Source of the DNA: Raphanus sativus
Taxonomy: Eukaryota; Streptophyta; Magnoliopsida; Brassicales; Brassicaceae
NCBI RefSeq assembly: GCF_000801105.2
Contig: NC_079516.1
Coordinates: forward strand, 20,063,043-20,127,042
Direction: 5' to 3'
Length of the DNA: 64,000 nucleotides
The notes under the pieces were generated by a model. The model did no database searches. It worked only from the letters and a program-made list of their open reading frames with translations, and had not been told where the DNA came from. The translations under genes were made by a program, and so were the position numbers. Below are positions 1-11,500 of the stretch, piece by piece (the first letter of the stretch is position 1; every line of letters begins with the position of its first letter).

Positions 1-3000
1 ATTTTAAAAAAAATTATTATTAAACCAAAAATGTAAAAGACTCATTAATGCTAATTTTCATTTATTCAAATCTTTGTAATTAATATGTTCGCGACACATG
101 GCAAATATAAATTTAAGATTGTGACACGTGTGAATCTAGCTCATAATTAAAAGTTATATACTAAGATAATAACAAAAACATTTTTTGTTAAAAATAATTA
201 TAACTATTATCTAATAGTATTTTTTTTCTTTTTTAAATCCTAAACAAAAAATAATTACAAAATATATTTGATAGTAATTTTCCTTTTAATATTGTTACAT
301 ATGTTAAAATATATGATGATCAAAATTATATATATACTAAGATAAAAATGGATTTTTAAAAAAGTAATTTGATAGTAATTTTTCCTTTAAAATTATTATA
401 ATTGATAGTAATTTTCCATTTTCACAATCCTAGGCAAAAAATATTTGATAGTAATTTTCCTTTAAAATAATTATAGTTATTGTCTAAAATTAATTTTGAA
501 AAAGGTAACTTTCCTTTTAGTAAGTTTCTAATTTTTTTTTTAAGATTTAAAAAATGAAAAATATTATATTTTATAAATCTTTCTTATTTAGAATTTTTAA
601 AAATACAAATATTATCATATAGTCTGTTACAATAATTTTCTGTTTAGAGTTTAAGAAAATTATATTAATATCAAATAATTATTTCAAGTTACTCCTAAAT
701 ATTTTTATAATTACTATTTTACAGTTCATATCACTATTGTTTTTACAATTTGTTTTGTAAATTAAATAATATTTAGTATCAGGTTCATCATCAAATACTC
801 TTTTTAAAAAAAAATTATTATGAAATTAATATTTCCTCTGTATTTAAAAAAAGAAGCACATGTCACAATCTTAAAATATATAATAAGATTGTCATGTGTC
901 ATGATCATGTTAATTATAAACATTTAAGCGATATGTGATAATAATTTTATTTTTTCTTAATTAATAAAATAGGTTTTTATTTTTCTTTTTACTTTTTAAA
1001 ATCCTAACATACATATATTTTTTTTTCCTTTTTAAAAACAATTCTGATGGAAGAGAATAATAAAAATTTATTTAATATTTATTTTAATAATTTGATGATA
1101 AACATGATACTAAAATCTACTTAATCAAAAAAAAATTTATATAATAATATCTTTTAAATCTTTTACAATTTTTTTTTCAAATCCTTTTTCAAGATTTTTA
1201 AAAAGTAATATTTCTAAACCAATTACTATTAGAACTTTTTAAAGTTACTTTTTACTATTAAAATTTTTAGACAATAATTATAATTATTTTAGAAGAAAAT
1301 TACTATCAAAGAATCTTTTGTTTAGAATTGTTAAAATGGAAAATTAGAACAATTATAATAATTCTAATATTTTATTTTCAAAAATAATTATAAATATTAT
1401 TCAACAGTAATTTTCCTTTTTTAAATCTTAAAAAATATAATTACAAACGGTTATTTAATATTAATTTTCTTTTTAATATTGTGACATGTGTTAGAATATT
1501 TCAAGATTAAAATATATACATACTAAGAAAATAGAAAAAGAATTCGAATAAATAATTTTAAAATTAATTTAGCAGTGAAAATTAATTTCTTAAACTATTT
1601 AACAGGGAATTTTGAGAAAAATTTCCCTTTTTAATAATCCTAAAGAAAAAAGGTTTATCAAATAATTTATTTAATACTAATTTGTTTTAATACAAATAAT
1701 ATTGTACATATTATTATAGATAATAATTTTTGTTTATATAAAACTTGGTTCTTCAAAGATAATAATTAACATGATTGCGACATGTGTCATAAATTTTAAA
1801 GATTGTGATATATGTAAAATATGGTACAATTCTCTTTTTTAAGATTTAAAATAGATTAAGAAAAATAAAAATTCTCATTACAAAAATAGTCTTAAAGTAC
1901 TATTTAGATTTAATATTGTTAAAAAAGAAAAATTACAAATTAACATTTTTAGTATTTTACATTATATATTGTTAAAAATATTTGATAGTAATTTGAAATT
2001 TTTTATTGCGACATGTTTTAAAAATAAGATACAATTCTCCCTTTTTAGGATTTAAAAGAGATTAAGAAAATGAAATTTTAATTACGAAATAGTCTTTAAA
2101 ATTTATATTTTTAAGATTTAGTATTTTAAGAAAATGAAAATTGAGACATTACCATTTTTAGTATTTTACACTATATATTGTTAAAATATTTGATACTAAT
2201 TTTCATTTTTTAAGTTCTAAACAAGAAAATAATTGTAAAAACCTATTTTAAAGTAATTATTTCTTTGTTAATTTGTTTTCTAAAAAATTGTGACATGTGT
2301 AAAAAATGATATTAATTCTCTTTTGTTTATGATATAAAAGAGATTTAGAAAATATTTTTTTTATTACAAAATAGTCTTTTATGGTTATTTTTAGGATTTA
2401 TAAAAAATACTATCATATAGTTTTTTACAATTACATATTGTTAAAAAGATTGATAGTAATTTTTTAGGTCTAAACAAAAACAATTGTAAAAAGATATTTG
2501 AAATTAATTATATTTTTAATTTTTTTTATAATTTTTTTTTAAAGATACTAAAGTAAGATAATTATAAAAGATAAATATTATCTTTTAAGAAAAAAATATT
2601 AAACAATAACGAATTATAAAATCCAACAAGTACAATAAATTATTTAATAAAAATAATGAATAAAAACTAACTATTAAATAAATAATATTCCTTTTTCAAA
2701 ACCTAAACGAAAGAAAATTGGAAAAGTATTCTTATTAATTTCTTATAATTAACTAACTTTCCTTTTTAAATAATTGTATGTTAAGCAATCATGAAAAAGA
2801 AGCTACAAATATTTCACACTATAATTAGGTTTAAGTTTTCATATATTAGTTTTACAAAACAATAGTATTTATGTGAAAAATATTACATGAGTATTTTATT
2901 TAAATTTGTTGATACAACTCTTTTTTTTTTATTATCATTATTACATCTTATGATGCTAACATATTTTTTTTTTAATTATGAGGTTGTCGTCGTACATGAG

Positions 3001-3206
3001 TATTTGTCAATATGATTAATATGTGTTTGTACATATAAGAAAATATATAATTATTAAAACATAAAATAATTTTTTATTATAAAATAAATCTCACACAATA
3101 TATGCAAATCATTCATAAAATTATAATAAAATAATTATTATTTTATGTTTTCTATTAAATTAAACATCAAACAAAACCCGTTGCAACGCAACGGGCTCAT
3201 ATCTAG
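1..3206 (+). mobile_element. Helitron-like element, right (3') part
   Basis: The last bases form a classic Helitron 3' end: a perfect 8-bp stem CCCGTTGC / GCAACGGG with a 3-base loop (3177-3195), then seven bases and CTAG (3203-3206) followed by the target T. The rest is extremely AT-rich, without coding capacity, and full of diverged repeats such as TTGATAGTAATTTTCC and short blocks around GACACATGTG. Part of it (about 1738-1800) matches sequence at 60.7-60.8 kb in reverse orientation. The 5' end is not identified, so the element may start left of the window or this may be several nested elements. The 3' end call is firm; the extent is inference. Confidence 0.6.
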
Positions 3207-3353
3207 TATTAATATAATATTTACATTATAAGTATACAAATATTTGTAATTAATCAAAACACTGGCTCGCTTTCTTGTATCAACCCCTGTTTTTTTTGTC
3301 CGACCAAACGTTAAACCGATTCCTTTCTTGTGCTAAACCGATTATTATTTTTA

Positions 3354-3587
3354 TTAATATAACCAATTGGAAACAGAAGTCAAACCGGCGGTGATGGAAG
3401 GAAACTGAGATTTTTGTAGCTCCGGCGAAAAAGCATTCCCTTCTTGTCCATTACTGAAAAATCGAAACATCAAACATATGAATACATACACATATAAAAA
3501 TAGAGAGATGGAGAGGGAGAGGGTAGAGAGACAGCACCTATTGAGGAAGAACAGAGTGGAAGGATGGTCATGAGTTTGAACCGCCAT
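3354..3587 (-). pseudogene. N-terminal fragment of an SBP/BOI-related RING protein gene
   Basis: Two exons can be read on the minus strand: exon 1 at 3587-3538 starts with ATG (MAVQTHDHP...) and ends at a GT donor; exon 2 at 3453-3354 follows a TTTTCAG acceptor and continues with NGQEGNAFSPELQ to a stop. The joined reading is only 49 residues. The opening MAVQ...LFFLN and the NGQEG after the first intron resemble the start of S-ribonuclease-binding-protein/BOI-related E3 ligases, which are usually about 300 residues with a C-terminal RING. No RING or middle part is found; the sequence runs into the Helitron end at 3206. Most likely a gene start cut off by transposon insertion or deletion. The family call is from memory of the conserved N-terminus and is moderate. 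Confidence 0.45.
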
Positions 3588-3950
3588 GAACAAGTAAATA
3601 TAAAAAAGAAGCGAGAAGCTTTTAATATGTATAAATCACACAAAGAATATGTATGTGTCTACGGTTGTATAGGGCATGGTGATGAAAGTGGAGAAGATTG
3701 GAGCTTTGATTCGGGATTCTCTTTTTCTTTGGATTGTTAAAGAGATATCTACAAAAATAAACTGGAGAAATAAATGGTGAAGAGGAGGAATGCTAATGGG
3801 ATGGAAGTTTTTAAGGGGAGTCTTTAAAGTCTCTGTATATGCACATAGTCAGCATGATTCTCATTTATTATGAACCAAATGTTGAATACTTGAATCGCGT
3901 CTACATTTATTTACTTTTCTTTTTTAAAGAAACGGATTATTCGTTCTTTT

Positions 3951-4332
3951 AGAGTGTACAAGAACAGTGACAAGGTACCAAACAACGATTTCTTCCCGAA
4001 CCAAAAGCCGATGTACTTGTTCTCCAGCATCTGGAACGCCGACGACTGGGCGATACGTGGAGGCCTCGAGAAAACAGACTGGAAAAAGGCTCCTTTTGTG
4101 TCTTCTCACAAGGATTTCGCCGTCGAAGGCTGTCGTTGGAAGGATCCGTTCCCTGCTTGTGTCTCCACCACAACGGACAACTGGTGGGATCAGTACGATG
4201 CATGGCACTTCCAAGACACAAAAGATGGATTATGCATGGGTGCAACGTAATCTCGTTGTATATGACTATTGCCAAGACCGTGAGAGATTCCCTAAGCTTC
4301 CTTGGGAGTGTTCCATTAGCCCTTGGGCTTAA
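3951..4332 (+). pseudogene. Last exon of a xyloglucan endotransglucosylase/hydrolase, frameshifted
   Basis: After a T-rich tract and TTTTAG acceptor, the reading frame RVYKNSDKVPNNDFF..., SSIWNADDWAIRGGLEKTDW, then NWWDQYDAW is the C-terminal half of glycoside hydrolase family 16 XTH enzymes, including the XET_C domain. The frame is lost near 4208-4218 by a two-base loss or one-base gain; the family ending (TQKMDYAWVQRN, then VVYDYCQD...PWECSISPWA) continues in the next frame to a stop at 4330-4332. The catalytic exon with the DEIDFEFLG-type motif is absent upstream, where unrelated sequence and a Helitron lie. It cannot encode an active enzyme. In Arabidopsis an XTH gene (At1g11545) lies near the CXXS1 locus, which fits the next gene here. 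Confidence 0.85.
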
Positions 4333-4622
4333 AATCCTTCTTTGTTTTCAATTAAAGTATTAAGTGGAAATTGTTGCTGTAATAATTTTTTAATTGACTT
4401 TTTTGCATTTCATTTCTCCTGGATTATATACATATATATTACACAAACATTTTTACACAAACCTTATACTAAAAAAGTCACAAACCAAACGAGTAAAAAT
4501 ACAAGTTACACAAGCTACAAATACACTTTACACAAGCTATAAGTACACTTCACACAAACTAAAACACACTTTTACACAAACTTTATTAGGATTGAGTTCT
4601 CTTACCATGTATCAATATTATT

Positions 4623-5356
4623 CTAAACAAGGTGTGAGGACTGAACGAAACCATCGACCCTTTTCTTGATCTCATCAGGGTTTGCGCCCACCAGTTTGTC
4701 CATCGTATTACCATCCTTCAAGAACATAAAAGTCGGCATCGCCTTTACCTCTAGCCGTCTCGCCACTTCCTGACCAGTTCAACATGGTATATAAAAAAAA
4801 GAAAACCATAAATGATCTACCAATCTAGCTATAGTTCAGTTTCACAACACATGTCAAGGGATTATGTTTCTTTAAATATTCTTTCATTCTATATGATTAA
4901 GACCCAAAAGACTAGAGACACACAAGTAGTATTTTTACCTTGACTTCATCAACATCAACTATAAGAAACAGAGCATCCTTATAGCTAGATGCAATATCTT
5001 CGAAGAACGAGTTCATAAACACAGAAGGAATACACCATGATGCTGTGAAATGAGCCACGATCTGTAAATAACATAAAGAAACAACTTCCGTTGGTAATTC
5101 ATTATGAACAGACAAGGCAGATCCATTCATTTAACTACCCTCAACAAGTAGTCCATAACTTAAAGAGTAACACAATTTTGCTATGGTGGTTCATGTGTTA
5201 AGAGAAATATATATCTCTTGGAAAGGGAAGTGATGAGGAAGGTGAGAGACTTACAGGACAAGCCTGATTCTTGGCTTGACTCACATAAAAGTTCCATGAT
5301 TCTGCAGAATCGACTTTAACAACTCGTGAATTCTTCTGCTGTTCTTGATCTTCCAT
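4623..5356 (-). CDS. CXXS1: CXXS1-type thioredoxin (monothiol active site WCIPS)
   Basis: Three exons on the minus strand: 5356-5255, 5061-4939 and 4769-4623, all with GT-AG borders, giving 123 residues. It has a thioredoxin fold: N-terminal HSAESW-like region (SAESWNFYVSQAKNQ), beta strand IVAHFTASWCIPS with the active site Cys-Ile-Pro-Ser, the DVDEVK segment, the cis-Pro region KAMPTFMFLKDG and the C-terminal helix VGANPDEIKKRV. The second active-site cysteine of ordinary thioredoxin is serine, the defining feature of the CXXS clade; Arabidopsis CXXS1 (At1g11530) is nearly identical in this region. CXXS proteins have been reported to have disulfide isomerase-like rather than reductase activity. 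No transit or signal peptide is visible, so it is probably cytosolic. The Arabidopsis protein as I recall it lacks about seven of the extra N-terminal residues (MEDQEQQ...). Confidence 0.93.
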
Positions 5357-5879
5357 CTCTTGGAGCTTTCTTTTAATCTCTACGTACTAAACTTGGCTTC
5401 TTATTTATCTCTCTGCAAAAGAGATAACATGATTCGGTGTTTCAGTGTTTATCTACTCAAGGATGGGACGGAGTTATACTCAACAAACTAAGGATGAGTC
5501 ATGAGAGTGTGGCCCATTGTTTTTGAACGATTTATATAAATATATTAATAGATAGTAAAAGATATTTATTAATTATCCTCTACTGTTTGGAATTACATAA
5601 CTTTTGTTAGTAATTACATAAAAAAATATTCCAACCTTCCTTACAGAGGACGTGGCATATGAAATTTTATTTCTTTTCTGAAAAGAAATTACAAAAACAA
5701 CTTAGTTTCTCAACCCAAACTAAGTAGAGAAGAATATGAACACAAGAAACTCTGTTGGTTTGTGCCTTCAACAAAATCATTTATTCAAAACAAAGTCCAA
5801 CAAAATTAAGCAAAAGCAAAAATCATTTTTCTAAATTATTCCATCCTTTGTAGTAGGGTAAATAAGGGATCATCTTCTT
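5357..5879. other. Intergenic spacer between CXXS1 and ATP synthase delta'
   Basis: Holds the CXXS1 5' leader and promoter (minus strand) and the 3' untranslated end of the ATP synthase gene. No further gene or repeat was recognised. Confidence 0.6.
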
Positions 5880-6260
5880 TTAGCCCGAGAGAGCTGCGTT
5901 CATAGCACTGTGAACTTCGACACCAATCTGTGCTTCTGCCTTCTCAAGATCTGTTGTTGCAGAAGCAAGTTTCTGCGTGAACTCAGCTAAACCCTTTTGG
6001 ACTTGGCTAGCGTCGATGTTCTCAAGCGGCACGGCCTCAACAGCGATAATGTCAGCGACGGAATTTGCGTGTAGAAATGCGAATCCACTGCTAACAAAGT
6101 ACTTCTTTATGTCAGTGCCTTCGTGAACGGACATGATACCGGGTTTCAGCTCAGCGATTGTTGGAACGTGTCCAGGCAAAACACCCATTTGTCCTGTTGT
6201 TGCGGGAATGATGACCATGTCGACCTTGAAAAAAAAAAGCCATTAAGCTTTGAGTTATAA

Positions 6261-6293
<33 letters not shown>

Positions 6294-7425
6294 AGAAAAT
6301 AAACCAATCAAGAACTAAGTTTAGTTTTGGTATTGTGTGAAAAGAAAAAGATGATGACATTCGCTTTCGTAGGCGGCAAAAAAAGAAGATCTCTCAATGC
6401 ATAATACTATACATGACGAGATACCACAACGAATAGACATTCTACAGCATACTGATTCATATGTAAACCAACAAGTCCATATACGATAAAAAAAAACTCA
6501 TGAAAATTAAAGGTATGACTGACGTTCAGTCTACATCATCTCAATAGAAAAGAAAAAAATTCAAAATATATATTAACAAGCAGCACTTAGATTTTGTCAA
6601 TATCACGGTTTCAAGATGATAATATGAAACATACATTGCTTGCCAATCCCAATGTATTAGACACCATAGAAAAACAGAAAACACTATTATAACCATCTGC
6701 TATGAACAGAAATAACAATAACTCGTTCAAGTGTAGATATCCAATAGCGATGATTGATAAACAAAGAATTTAGAGGAGGCAGACAGGCAGTGGATTAACC
6801 AAATAGTAAGTCTAAACTCGTCAAAGACGAATCTAACAAGCAATATTTTACAGACACAAGACATGATTAACCTGAGTAGAGTTAGACAAATGAAGCTTGT
6901 TCTTTGCAATCTTACATTGCTGCAGAAACTAGAGATCATTATTATCATTCTAGCACTTGGTGACAGTTTCAGCTTTGGCCATCAAAACCCTAAACTTATA
7001 GCGCGGTCGGTCAGATCTAACCAAAATCAAAAGTTTTTAGACCTAATTAACCACATTTTCATACCTTAATCATGAAATCAAACACATACACACAGTCATA
7101 GATAAAACCCTAGAAACCAAAATGTTAACATCGATCGAGGAAAATGAGAGCCAACCTCTTTCCCGGAAAGTTCAGATGCGTAAGGGAGGACGAAATTGAC
7201 GGTGAGCTTGGTCGGAATCGAGGAAGCAGTCGATGGACGAGGCTTCATGAAGGAGGAAGGAGTCTGCGGCGGGTCCATGTTCGGTGCGACTTTCTTCCAT
7301 GACTCCACGAATGTTGAATCGATAGTCGACGGAACTTCCGTTGAAAACGCACGATTAGTCGTTGATCTAGAGGATGCGGCGGCGGAGACAGATCGGGAGA
7401 GGAGGCGGGAAGCTTGTCTGAACAT
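5880..7425 (-). CDS. ATP synthase subunit delta', mitochondrial
   Basis: Two exons: 7425-7156 and 6224-5880, separated by a 931-bp GT-AG intron; 204 residues, close to the Arabidopsis protein (At5g47030). The N-terminus [19 protein letters not shown] is Arg/Ser-rich and lacks acidic residues, a mitochondrial presequence. The mature part has the epsilon-type beta-sandwich ([17 protein letters not shown], then [20 protein letters not shown]) and a C-terminal helical hairpin ([20 protein letters not shown]). Plant mitochondrial delta' is the counterpart of bacterial epsilon, part of the central stalk that couples rotor movement to the F1 catalytic head in the inner membrane. The intron contains a TA dinucleotide tract. 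The gene is intact. Promoter Site II motifs lie just upstream. Order with UPF1 is as in Arabidopsis. Confidence 0.96.
6266..6293. repeat. (TA)n microsatellite in ATP synthase delta' intron
   Basis: About 14 perfect TA units inside the single intron. Confidence 0.95.
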
Positions 7426-7560
7426 GGCGGCGATTTGGTTTTGATGACTCTTTCTCGCAGATGAGAGGAGGAGATAGGGGAGCTTTTAAATATGCTGTTG
7501 CTCTCAAGTTCTCATGTTCAGGCGTTTTGGTGGCGCGTGTAGGATCCAATTCTCAGTTTC

Positions 7561-7611
7561 GGCCCACAACAACTGGGAAAAGGCTTTTGTCTTAAAAACC
7601 TTTAAAGCCCA
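7561..7611 (-). promoter_or_regulatory. Site II (TGGGCC/T) elements of the ATP synthase delta' promoter
   Basis: Read on the gene strand there are TGGGCC (7566-7561) and TGGGCT (7611-7606), about 140-190 bp upstream of the ATG. Site II motifs are a known feature of promoters of nuclear genes for plant mitochondrial respiratory proteins. Use here is inferred from position. Confidence 0.5.
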
Positions 7612-7890
7612 CTTATTGTCCATTTCTCTAATCTGTACCTGTATACCGCCGAGCATGTAATAGAAGTAGCTTATGGGTTGCCAAGTTTCACACTTCCTGT
7701 CAGTGAGTAGAAATCAGGTATAGCTTCAGTTAGGCCTGCGCATTCGGGTCCCATTTATTGTCCATTCGTGTAATCTGTATCCGTAGTAGCTTATGGGTTT
7801 GCAAAGTTTAACACTTCCTGTCAATATTTGATCTATCGCCACCATCTTTGGTCAGGTGAGTAGAAATCAGGTTAGTTTCAGTTTATTGTT
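7609..7890. repeat. Imperfect tandem duplication, about 135-140 bp unit
   Basis: Copy 1 (about 7609-7735) and copy 2 (about 7749-7890) share CTTATTGTCCAT / TTTATTGTCCAT, GTAGCTTATGGGTT, ACACTTCCTGTCA and GTGAGTAGAAATCAGG in the same order. Each copy has short private insertions, so the duplication is old. It lies upstream of the ATP synthase gene and downstream of UPF1. Confidence 0.7.
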
Positions 7891-8516
7891 TCAAATATGC
7901 ATTAGCACTCGATTCTAGGTTTTTTCGGGTTAATATATATAAGAATCATTAGAATTTCTATAAATTTCAGTTTAAATTCAATTTGGTTTTGCTAAAATAT
8001 TAAGAACCGGAATTGGACAATTTCCATAGGCTACAAAGAACCTATCTGGAACCAAAACTTGCACAAAATAAAAAAAAAATCATCACCACGGAAATTGAAT
8101 CAATAATTCAGACATGCACTAAGTGAAAAATATCCAGAAAAATAAACAAAGCAAGAGTTTGCAGTATATCATCTCACCGTCACCGTCACCAACACCAATT
8201 TTTAACTAAGGGTAACTTCAGATAACTTACTACAATAAGAGGATGATATTAATACTATTACACGGCAAAACCAAACGTTTTATATAGAAGCCCAGATGAT
8301 TTATGGACCAACAATCTCCTCGGGTTACTTAGGTACATGTCTCTCTGCATCATCATTACCTGTTGCTGAGCGAGCCAGAAAGGCACGTACCTTGCAAGCA
8401 CCCCAGAAGCCACCAGATGTTTGTTTGGACCCGCGATAGCATGATACCAAGCTGCTGAATTTGCAAAAATGGTTTACGAAACCCTTTGCATTCAGCTTTT
8501 GTATTCGCTTTATCTT
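7891..8516. other. UPF1 3' flank
   Basis: Contains the UPF1 3' untranslated region and AT-rich intergenic DNA. No other gene was recognised. Confidence 0.5.
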
Positions 8517-11500
8517 TTAGCCATTGTGAGGTAGTTTTGGGTTTTGAGAGCCTTGGTTAGGAGGTTGAGATTGCTGTGGGCCTGAAAGATTTAGTGGCTG
8601 GGTGTAGTGTGAGAAAGGCTGAGAGTAGAGTGAATTCGGGAGACCCTGTGCGACAAGACTTGTTAGCATCTTCTTTTGACAAGAAACAAGTGTATATATA
8701 GAATTAGATGGCGAACACTAACTACTAGTAAGGCCTCAATTGTTTGCATGAGTTTGTGTTAAATGAACGAGATCAAGGATTAGTATTGTTAACACCAAAA
8801 GGACAAACCTGAGACTGAAGACTAGGATTGTTCACGCCAAAAGGATTTTGTTGTCCATCATCCTGGGATGAATCGATAAAGCCAGCCTGGGTGAAAAGAC
8901 CTTGTGCTCCATGTGCCATATACTCCTGTGTAAGCAATAGAGAAGACTTCAGATATAGGTGGATGAACTTATTTTAATAAAAAATATTGTGTTAAAAGGA
9001 AAAGCCAGGTGAAACACACCTGAGACATGAAATCATTGCTCCCACTGAAACGAGAATAACCGCCTTGAGAATTCTGGTTCATAAAGTTTCCAGTAAACGC
9101 TCCATGGGGTCCTTGTGTGTTATACTCAACTGCATATCCTCCCTGTGAGGCATACCAATAAATTATATACACTTATAACCCAGAAGTCAAGAGTCGATAT
9201 AAAAACGTGAAACTAGTCATTCCTATGTGAAAATTTAGACGTATCGACTTTAAAGCACATAGTTATAGATCTAGCCCAACCTCCGAACTTTGCTTTCAAA
9301 TTTCCAAAAAAAAAAAAACTTATCCTACTCGTACTATCCTATATCAGAAGAGAAACTACACCTGTGTAGAATAGTCGCCCATGTTGTAAGGAACATGAGA
9401 TCCCTGGCTCTTGAAATCATCACCCAAGAAATCCTAGTGTTATTGACAGATAGGAGATTAAACAACAGAAGAAAAGTAGAATACATTGCGAATGAATTAC
9501 CAAGTAACATTAAACCAGAAGACAACCTGAGATATGCCGCCCATAAATCCATCCCTGAACGCTTGGCTACCCTGAAAAGGCAACTATCGTGTGATGATTT
9601 GAAGTAAACCAAAAGAAACAGAGCTCTAATGCTTCAGAAACTAGATGAAAGATAAAATTATTTAAAGAGATTCGAACGATATTTACATATCCAGGTTGGG
9701 AGAGCGGACCACCAGGTGAAGGCTGGCTATTTGGACTATCAAGGGGATAGTTTACGTTAGGGCCAATAGTTCCAACATTATGCTGGGTGGCTTGTTGGTG
9801 GGGAAGGTGGCCCCCAGCTGAACTTCCACGACCAGTACCAACAGGTCCACGAGTTGGAATAGCATATGGCTGAGAAGGAGGACCACCAGGAAACGGTGAA
9901 AATGGCACCCTAGGTATTGGATAGCCAGCTGGGTGTAATCTCGAACCACTTGGTGGGCCAGAAGGCATATAAGAACCACCAGCTGAATCAATAGAAGAAA
10001 AGATTTAAACATGGGGATCCACACTAGGTGGGGCCAGAGGCATATGACAACCACCAGCTGAAACAATCGAATGACAAAAGCACAGATATAATCACAGAAG
10101 ATAAAAAAGGTACAGGACATTTACTTACCCCTTCCACGGTTGCCTCTTCTGTCAGCATTGGGATTATCATTTCCAATCATGCCAGCCCCACCACCATAAA
10201 ATGGTCTCCGATCATTATACATCTGAAAAAGAAGTAAAAAAAAAAGATGATTAACGTTCATACTACTATCCTTGTAATCTACGTTGATGGCCATTGATGT
10301 CTATCTGGTACCTTTCTTGGTTTTTGAAATTGTATCATGCTCTGCTTTAAATTATTAAGAGGTCCCTCAACTAAGCACTCATGTTCCTGCCGATATAATG
10401 AAAACAAACAAAATGATCAAATTGGAGTAAACGGATAACATGCCAAAGGTTCACAAAGAATGACTGTAACAACTCCTGATTCCCGAGTGGCAACAGAAGG
10501 TGAAGATAAAGATCCGGTAAAAGACCTCACTTCTGCTTTAAAAGATAGGTGTTACCTTGTAATGTGTCAGCAAGCCATTCCACAGAGGCTGTTTACTAAG
10601 AACCTTTGGGTTTCCAAGAATAACAATTCCATAGCGAGCACGTGTCAGTGCAACATTGAGCCTCCGTGGATCATTAAGGAATCCAATTCCCTGAAAACCA
10701 TAAAACCAGCAGTTAAAAGTCAAATCCTACCATGTTTGTCAGAAGCAATATACCACAAAACACCCACAAACCTGATGCTCGTTACTTCTGACACAGGACA
10801 ATATGATGTAATCTTTTTCTCTTCCTTGAAAAGAATCAACACTGGCAACCTGTAGAAGTGTAAATTCGAGAGCTTGTTAAATAAGTGACTGGATCAAATA
10901 AAACCTTTTTAAACCCGAGTTTAACAATTGTACCTCAATTTCCTTGTAAAGTTGTTGTCGGAGAGAACCATTTCTTGCCATGTAATTAACAATATATGCC
11001 CTCTGTCCCTCGTATGGAGTTATCACTCCAATCTGGTCACAACGAGCATATTTTGATAACCTCAACATATGACAAAATAATTTACTAGACATGGTAAACA
11101 ATCCTAGTATACTCACCTGACTGGGGACAACCCCACTCTTTAAGAAAGCGGTCACAAGTTTCTCCACATTAGCAGCCTCGGTTCTATTTAGGTATGATGT
11201 TCCACTAGCACTGATCTCCTCTTGCCCCAGCTGTAAATTGAAAAGACAAGATAAATGGAAGATTACTTTGAATGGGTAGTAGACGGCAGGCCCATGCCCA
11301 TGGTTCTGGTAGACCATATTTTGTAAACCTTTTAAACTAATCCCAATGTAAAATTGATACCTGGACATAGAAAAACATGGGCCGATTAGGCACGGGCCAG
11401 GGGAAATCAATCCCTGTTGTTTGCCTTTCATTAACCGTGACTCCATTCTGTAGTGTTCCTTCATAGAAGCTATTGGATGGAAACTCGGACAAAGCTGGAT

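Noticed and set aside
3924..4275. Open frames opposite or overlapping the XTH exon
   Set aside because: They are shadows of the XTH coding sequence, whose protein motifs explain the openness.
7196..7444. Plus-strand open frame over ATP synthase exon 1
   Set aside because: Antisense shadow of a clearly assigned exon with a mitochondrial presequence.
9290..10855. Plus-strand and alternative-frame open frames across UPF1 exons 21-27
   Set aside because: All lie opposite UPF1 exons that trace in frame to a full helicase.
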